A stretch of 64,000 nucleotides of DNA from Pseudorhodoplanes sinuspersici (GTDB lineage: Bacteria; Pseudomonadota; Alphaproteobacteria; Rhizobiales; Xanthobacteraceae), in contig NZ_CP021112.1 in assembly GCF_002119765.1 (NCBI RefSeq), positions 1,482,501-1,546,500 on the forward strand. The letters run 5' to 3'. The notes beneath the pieces were generated by a model. That model saw only the letters and a list, made by a program, of their open reading frames with translations, did no database searches and was not told the DNA's origin. Made by a program: the position numbers and the translations under genes. Shown in pieces: positions 59,314-64,000 of this stretch. Position 1 is the stretch's first letter; each line of letters begins with the position of its first letter.

Positions 59314-60102
59314 ATGACTCCGGAAGAGATGGAAGCGCGACTTCTTTACCGCGATGGGCTGATGCTGGTGCTCGACAAGCCGGCGGGCTTGCCCGTGCAT
59401 CGTGGCCCGAAGGCGGCAGGGATGAAAAATGTCGGCGCGCTGGAGGATCATTTCGGCGCTCTGCGCTTCGGCCTGCCGCGCGCGCCGTCGCTAGCGCACC
59501 GGCTGGATCGCGAAACCTCCGGTTGCCTCGTCTTGGGACGACACCGCAAGGCCTTGGAATCGCTAGCCAAGCTGTTTCAGGCCGGAAAGATCGGCAAGAC
59601 TTATTGGGCTTTGGTCGAAGGCGGCCCGGAAGAGAATGAGGGCACCATCGACCTGCCGCTCGGCCGCCGGGACGAAAATCGCGGCTGGTGGATGAAGGTC
59701 GATCCTGCCGGCCAGCCTTCGGTCACAACATGGAAGGTGATGGGGCGTGCGGATGGTAAGACCTGGCTCGCGCTCGAGCCTGTCACCGGCCGCACCCATC
59801 AACTTCGCGTCCACTGTCAGGCCAGGGGCTGGCCGATCGTCGGCGACAGCATCTACGGCACCGCGCCGCGCTTCGGCGGACCGATCCTGCATCTCCTCGC
59901 CCGCGAGATCGTGGTGCCGCTTTACAAGAATCGCGATCCGATCCGCGTCACCGCGCCGGTGCCACCGCATATGCGGGAGGGATTGAAAGCGTGCGGGTGG
60001 GTGGAGGATGACAAGGCTACATGCTCCGCTCATTCCCGCGAAAGCGGTAATCCAGCGGAAAAAGATCTGGGTCCCCGCTTTCGCGGGGACGAGCGGAACT
60101 GA
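59314..60102 (+). CDS. RluA-family pseudouridine synthase with repeat-derived C-terminus
   Basis: A 262-residue enzyme from ATG 59314 that converts uridine to pseudouridine in rRNA or tRNA. The catalytic Asp is in LAHRLDRETSGCLVLGR (about residue 70), and the RluA C-terminal motif GRTHQLRVHCQARGWPIVGD is present. There is no S4 domain. The last 28 or so residues (from about DKATCSAHSRESG) are encoded by a family A palindromic repeat; relatives usually stop before this point. It is on the opposite strand to ftsY and the MaoC-like gene that flank it. Confidence 0.9.
   Translation: MTPEEMEARLLYRDGLMLVLDKPAGLPVHRGPKAAGMKNVGALEDHFGALRFGLPRAPSLAHRLDRETSGCLVLGRHRKALESLAKLFQAGKIGKTYWALVEGGPEENEGTIDLPLGRRDENRGWWMKVDPAGQPSVTTWKVMGRADGKTWLALEPVTGRTHQLRVHCQARGWPIVGDSIYGTAPRFGGPILHLLAREIVVPLYKNRDPIRVTAPVPPHMREGLKACGWVEDDKATCSAHSRESGNPAEKDLGPRFRGDERN
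60029..60102. repeat. Palindromic repeat, family A, overlapping a gene end
   Basis: CATTCCCGCGAAAGCGGTAA and GTCCCCGCTTTCGCGGGGAC form the two arms. The element encodes the C-terminal tail of the RluA-like protein (ESGNPAEKDLGPRFRGDE), a translation often seen when this repeat is read in frame. Confidence 0.85.
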
Positions 60103-60120
60103 GCGTTCCGCCAAGAGCAG

Positions 60121-60540
60121 CTACAACTTCTCCGCTACCATCACGCGGCCGGTCGCAGCAACGGCGAGCTCGCCCGCTTCATTGAGCACGCGGCCCTTCA
60201 TCTCCGCGACATCGGCTTTGCCGGATGATGTCGATGTCACTTCGGTCACTTCCCATTCCAGCGTAATCGTCTCGTCGGCGAAAACCGGCTTGTGAAAGCG
60301 CAGCGAGAAATCCAGCCCGACCACATCGGCGCGTTGTGAGAAATACGTCGCCGGCAATGCCATCAGATGCGCAGCCGTCTGGGTGCCGCTGACGATCAGC
60401 TTCTTGTAGCGACTACCGGCGGCGACGATCTCATCAAGATGCAACGGATTGAAATCGCGCGCGGCGCGGGAGAAGGTCTTGGCCTCCTCCGGCGTCATGG
60501 TCAGGCTTTCCGAGAATTTTTCGCCGACATGAACGCGCAT
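60121..60540 (-). CDS. MaoC-like hot-dog domain protein (possible (R)-enoyl-CoA hydratase)
   Basis: A 139-residue hot-dog-fold protein. The hydratase motif ARDFNPLHLDEIVAAG, with Asp and His in the positions of the catalytic pair, and KLIVSGTQTAAHL are intact. The Asn/Pro between Asp and His also fits MaoC-type proteins involved in polyhydroxyalkanoate or fatty-acid metabolism. It starts 6 bases after the mtaB stop and so is likely co-transcribed with dapF-mtaB. Confidence 0.85.
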   Translation of the reverse strand: MRVHVGEKFSESLTMTPEEAKTFSRAARDFNPLHLDEIVAAGSRYKKLIVSGTQTAAHLMALPATYFSQRADVVGLDFSLRFHKPVFADETITLEWEVTEVTSTSSGKADVAEMKGRVLNEAGELAVAATGRVMVAEKL

Positions 60541-60546
60541 TGAGCC

Positions 60547-61818
60547 TCACGCTGCGATCAGACGGCGGCCATCATGTCCCGCGATCCGCAGGTTGACGAT
60601 CTGCCCAGCCTCGCTCACATCGGAAATGCGGACCGGCGTAAAGTGCTCAGTGCGACCGATCATGTCGGACTCGATCAGCACACGCCGCATACGCCCGGTT
60701 TCGGCATCGAGATGCTTATGCAACGCGGCGTCACCCTTCTCGCGCAAACGCCGCGCGCGATCCTTCACCACATCGCGTGCGAGCTGCGGCATGCGCGCGG
60801 CCGGCGTGCCGGGCCGCGGCGAGAACGGAAAGACATGCAGATGGGTAAGACCACATTCGTCGACGATATCGAGTGAACGCGCAAACATGTCGTCCGTTTC
60901 GGTCGGGAAACCGGCGATAATATCGGCGCCGAACACCACGTCAGGCCGCAGCGACCGCACGCGTTCGCAGAATGCAATCGCATCGTCACGCAGGTGCCGG
61001 CGCTTCATTCGCTTGAGGATCATGTCATCGCCGGCCTGCAGCGACAGATGCAGATGCGGCATCAGCCGCGCATCGGATGCGAATACATCGAGCAGATCGT
61101 CATCGGCCTCGACCGAATCGATCGACGACAGACGCAACCGCTGCAGTTCCGGCACATGCTTGAAGATCTGCTTTACCAGCGCGCCAAGCTTAGGCGTGCC
61201 GGGGAGATTCTGGCCGTAGCTCGTGATATCGACGCCGGTCAGCACGATCTCGCGATAACCGTTCTCGACCAGATGGCGCACCTGCGTGACGATCTCGCCC
61301 ATCGGCACGGAGCGCGAATTGCCGCGTCCATACGGGATGATGCAGAAGGTACAGCGGTGATCGCAACCATTCTGGATCTGCACTGTCGCCCGCGCGCGGC
61401 CTTCGATGCCGTCGATCAGATGCAGCGCAGTTTCGCGCGCGGCCATGATGTCGTTGACGACGATCTTCTCTTCCGCGCCGATGCCGAAGGCGCCATCCTC
61501 AAAAGCGCGCCGCGTATCCGCCCACGCCGACACATCGAATTTCTCGGTATTGCCGACGACGCGATCGACTTCCGGCATGGCCGCGAAGGTCGCGGGCTCT
61601 GTCTGCGCGGCGCAACCGGTGACGACGATGCGCGCATCCGGCTTCTCACGTCGAAGCTTGCGGATCGTCTGCCGCGCCTGCCGCACGGCCTCCGCCGTCA
61701 CCGCGCAAGTGTTCACCACCACCGCGTCGGCCAATCCGGCTTCGCTCGCCTTCTGCCGCATGATCTCGGATTCATGCGTGTTAAGACGGCAGCCGAATGT
61801 GACGATCTCGACGCTCAT
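60547..61818 (-). CDS. mtaB: tRNA t6A37 methylthiotransferase MtaB
   Basis: MtaB adds a methylthio group to t6A37 of tRNA, a radical-SAM reaction. The 423-residue protein has the UPF0004 domain (VEIVTFGCRLNTHESEIMRQ, cysteines for the second cluster including NTCAVT and VTGCAAQ) and the radical-SAM CxxxCxxC in CDHRCTFCIIPYGRGNSRS. A TRAM domain ends the protein. It starts 4 bases after dapF stops, a conserved alphaproteobacterial pair. Confidence 0.95.
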   Translation of the reverse strand: MSVEIVTFGCRLNTHESEIMRQKASEAGLADAVVVNTCAVTAEAVRQARQTIRKLRREKPDARIVVTGCAAQTEPATFAAMPEVDRVVGNTEKFDVSAWADTRRAFEDGAFGIGAEEKIVVNDIMAARETALHLIDGIEGRARATVQIQNGCDHRCTFCIIPYGRGNSRSVPMGEIVTQVRHLVENGYREIVLTGVDITSYGQNLPGTPKLGALVKQIFKHVPELQRLRLSSIDSVEADDDLLDVFASDARLMPHLHLSLQAGDDMILKRMKRRHLRDDAIAFCERVRSLRPDVVFGADIIAGFPTETDDMFARSLDIVDECGLTHLHVFPFSPRPGTPAARMPQLARDVVKDRARRLREKGDAALHKHLDAETGRMRRVLIESDMIGRTEHFTPVRISDVSEAGQIVNLRIAGHDGRRLIAA

Positions 61819-61822
61819 GACG

Positions 61823-62701
61823 TCACGCCGTTGCCGCTGCGTTGAACAGAGCAGGATCGAAGATGCCGTCGAATTCGAATGCGACCGAGCCGGTCATCAG
61901 CACATGATCGTCGCGTTCGCGCCATTCGATCACAAGGTCGCCGCCAGGCAGCGACAGCCTCACCTTGCGATCGGCACGGCCGAGCCGCGCGGCCGCGACA
62001 GCCGTTGCACAAGCGGCAGAGCCGCACGCCTTGGTCAGACCCGCGCCACGTTCCCAGGTGCGCATGACGATGTGGTCGCGCGACTTGATCGTGGCAAGCG
62101 TGATATTCGCCCGGTCCGGAAAGATCGGATGATGCTCAAGCATAGGCCCGAACTTTTCGAGATCGTAGGCATAAGGATCGTCGACCCAGAACACCGCATG
62201 GGGATTGCCCATGTTGACCACCGACGGCGTATGCAGGATCGGCGCATCGATCGGACCCACCTGCAACTCGATGCCGCGCGTATCGCGGAACTCCTCGGCC
62301 AGCGGGATGTCCTGCCAGCCAAAGCGCGGCTTGCCCATATCGACGGTGTAAGTGCCGGGCTCGGAACCGCGCCAGCAATTGATCAGGCCGGCTTTGGTTT
62401 CGAAGGTCAGCGCGTCCTTGCCGGTTTCCTCGAACACGATGGAGGCGACACAGCGCATGCCGTTGCCGCAGGCGCCGGCTTCCGAACCGTCATTATTATA
62501 GATGCGCACGAAGCTTTCGGTGCCGGCCGCCCGGGGCGGGTACAGCGCCATCAATTGATCGTAGGGCGCGCCATTCGGTGAGGCCACGGCGCGGGCATCC
62601 TCGGCGGTAATCACGCCGGGATGCGCGCGCAGATCGACGACGACGATCTCGTTGCCGATGCCGTTCATCTTGACGAATGCGTGGTTCGCGAGCGCGCTCA
62701 T
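61823..62701 (-). CDS. dapF: Diaminopimelate epimerase
   Basis: DapF interconverts LL- and meso-diaminopimelate for lysine and peptidoglycan synthesis. The 292-residue protein from ATG 62701 starts [20 protein letters not shown]. The two catalytic cysteines are in GACGNGMRC (about residue 80) and KACGSAACA (about 230). It is the first gene of a dapF-mtaB-MaoC unit. It is divergent from the secreted GyrI-like gene. Confidence 0.97.
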   Translation of the reverse strand: MSALANHAFVKMNGIGNEIVVVDLRAHPGVITAEDARAVASPNGAPYDQLMALYPPRAAGTESFVRIYNNDGSEAGACGNGMRCVASIVFEETGKDALTFETKAGLINCWRGSEPGTYTVDMGKPRFGWQDIPLAEEFRDTRGIELQVGPIDAPILHTPSVVNMGNPHAVFWVDDPYAYDLEKFGPMLEHHPIFPDRANITLATIKSRDHIVMRTWERGAGLTKACGSAACATAVAAARLGRADRKVRLSLPGGDLVIEWRERDDHVLMTGSVAFEFDGIFDPALFNAAATA

Positions 62702-62890
62702 AATTTGTGCCGTTGGCCGGGACTTGGATCGAATGGCGTTTATATGGGCCAATCGGACCCCTTTGGCCAGTCACCGAATTTCGCCCGACTGTTGCAGGAT
62801 CGACGGCATAAAAGGCGTTGCCGCATGTTACGACATGAAAAGGTCGGCATCGATTCGGATCATGATGCGGCCGGTTCATGGAGTATCCCT

Positions 62891-63472
62891 ATGTTGTCTG
62901 CCCGATCGATGGTCGCCACCTTTCTGGCGCTCGCGATCACGTTCAGTAGCGGGCATGCTGGCGCGCAAGCGTCTGCGCAGCCCTCGCAAGATTCAAGCAA
63001 ATCTGGCGAAAGCGAATTTGGCGTCGAAATTACTTTGCCCGAAAAAACCGTGGTTTATCTGACCGGGTCGGGCACCTGGGATACGGCGTACGACACGCTG
63101 GTCGACGCCTTCAAGACCGTTCATGAGTATATCGACAAGCGCGGCCTGAAGCCCGACGGCGACGCGATGATGATCTATACCGGCGCCGACGATACCGGTT
63201 TCGATTTCAAGGCCGCCGTGCCGATCATGGGCCCGTTCGACAATCCGCCCAAGGGCGATATCGGCGTCGGCCCGGCACCGACCGGCAAAGCTTACAAATT
63301 TGTCCATCGCGGCCCTTATGACGGGATGGAAAACCTCTACGAGGCGATCACCAATTTCTTCGACGAAAAGAATATCCAGCCCGGCGACATGTTCATCGAG
63401 CGCTATGTTACCGATCCGCGGACCACGCCCGAGGACGAGCTGGTGATCGAGGTGATTTTCCCGGTCCAATAG
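62891..63472 (+). CDS. Secreted GyrI-like (SOUL/AraC effector-binding type) protein
   Basis: A 193-residue protein from ATG 62891 behind GGAGTATCCCT, with a signal peptide of about 27 residues (LALAITFSSGHAGAQ). The mature part (about 45-190) looks like a GyrI-type small-molecule-binding domain: VVYLTGSGTWDTAYDTLVDAF, AVPIMGPFDNPP, KFVHRGPYDGMENLYEAITNF and IERYVTDPRTTPEDELVIEV. Exported stand-alone GyrI proteins bind or hydrolyse hydrophobic compounds in some cases. No regulator domain is attached. Confidence 0.82.
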   Translation: MLSARSMVATFLALAITFSSGHAGAQASAQPSQDSSKSGESEFGVEITLPEKTVVYLTGSGTWDTAYDTLVDAFKTVHEYIDKRGLKPDGDAMMIYTGADDTGFDFKAAVPIMGPFDNPPKGDIGVGPAPTGKAYKFVHRGPYDGMENLYEAITNFFDEKNIQPGDMFIERYVTDPRTTPEDELVIEVIFPVQ

Positions 63473-63495
63473 TTGTCTGTCATTGAGCTCGCCGG

Positions 63496-64000
63496 CTAAC
63501 GCTCTGGCTTTTCGATTCCGGGGACATCGCCAATCTGCTCAACAAGGAACTCGACCAACAGCCGGACGCGAGCAATGCCGGCGCGCTCCGGCACGATCAG
63601 CATGCTCAGCGGGACGGGCGGCAACGAATAGTCCGGCAGGATCGCCTCGAGCCGGCCGGCACTCAGGAGATCGTCGACAAGCCATCGATGGGCGGGCGCG
63701 ATGCCGCGTCCGGAGACAAGGGCCTCGCGCGCGGCAAGCCCATGATCGACCCGAAGTCGTCCTCCAAAGGGCACGACATGGCGTTCGCCGGCCGGCCCTT
63801 GCAGCATGAGCGTATCGCTCCCGGCTATGTTCGACATCCTGATGCCTTCGTGGCCAGACAGGTCCTGCGGGACCGTCGGCCGCCCTCGTCCCGCCAGATA
63901 AGCCGGCGCTGCGACGAGCAGACGCCGGGACTGGCCGAGCGCCCGCAGCTTCATGGAGCTGTCGGTGAGCGGACCCAAGCGAAGCGCGATATCGACGCCC
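63496..64000 (-). CDS. LysR-family transcriptional regulator, N-terminal part cut by window edge
   Basis: The frame is open through the right edge (DIALRLGPLTDSSMKLRALG...), so 168 codons of the C-terminal effector-binding domain are visible; the DNA-binding helix-turn-helix lies outside. The pattern of subdomain strands, with RRLLVAAPAYLAGRGRPTVP, GHEGIRM, VDHGLAAREALVSGRGIA and LLVEFLVEQIGD, fits the LysR family subgroup close to many paralogues of unknown targets. It is convergent with the GyrI-like gene. Confidence 0.88.
   Translation of the reverse strand, partial: GVDIALRLGPLTDSSMKLRALGQSRRLLVAAPAYLAGRGRPTVPQDLSGHEGIRMSNIAGSDTLMLQGPAGERHVVPFGGRLRVDHGLAAREALVSGRGIAPAHRWLVDDLLSAGRLEAILPDYSLPPVPLSMLIVPERAGIARVRLLVEFLVEQIGDVPGIEKPER

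Overview
The window is about 61-62% GC bacterial chromosome and is almost entirely housekeeping sequence. Several features point to an alphaproteobacterium of the Hyphomicrobiales (Rhizobiales), close to Nitrobacteraceae/Xanthobacteraceae: the order proA-nadD-rsfS-rlmH-murein hydrolase activator-ctpA-rppH, an mdh-sucCD-sucAB-lpd neighbourhood, dapF-mtaB next to ftsY-yciB-ccmGDCBA with divergent acnA, and a DUF2794 protein. The genus is an inference. I saw no rRNA, tRNA, CRISPR array, transposase or replication origin.

Layout. 1-8.5 kb: a truncated D-Ala-D-Ala dipeptidase on the minus strand, then the plus-strand run proA, nadD, rsfS, rlmH, an EnvC-like protein, ctpA, a divergent polysaccharide deacetylase and rppH. 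8.8-15.4 kb: a DUF533 protein convergent with the minus-strand ATP synthase operon atpH-A-G-[ohr]-D-C. That operon carries an Ohr/OsmC gene between atpG and atpD, and palindromic repeats in two of its gaps. 15.4-22.1 kb: sugE/gdx behind what looks like a guanidine-II (mini-ykkC) riboswitch, a divergent SDR/TetR pair, a SulP transporter, a cyclase-family enzyme and a class C beta-lactamase.

22.2-26.7 kb is the only clearly accessory stretch. It holds a PIN-toxin/antitoxin pair, then a 1.37 kb segment bounded by two 73-bp direct repeats of the priA 3' end. That segment carries one AT-richer gene of unknown function, and intact priA follows. 26.8-39.3 kb: xerC, two small unknown proteins, an SDR, lpdA, sucB, sucA, sucD, a small membrane protein, sucC and mdh. 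This is the lower TCA cycle together with the 2-oxoglutarate dehydrogenase complex.

39.6-51.1 kb: zapE, a GNAT protein and a GNAT-like partner, thpR, a TesA-like esterase divergent from its ABC transporter pair, two tandem Bax-inhibitor-1 proteins, a PAT-type acetyltransferase, DUF2794 and DUF1223 proteins, and two candidate small RNAs. 51.2-64 kb: acnA, the cytochrome c maturation genes ccmABCDG, a LysE exporter, yciB, ftsY, an RluA-type pseudouridine synthase, a MaoC-like protein, mtaB, dapF, a secreted GyrI-like protein and a truncated LysR regulator.

Most intergenic gaps hold dispersed palindromic elements of several families, typical of this order. One of them has been read into the C-terminus of the RluA-type protein.
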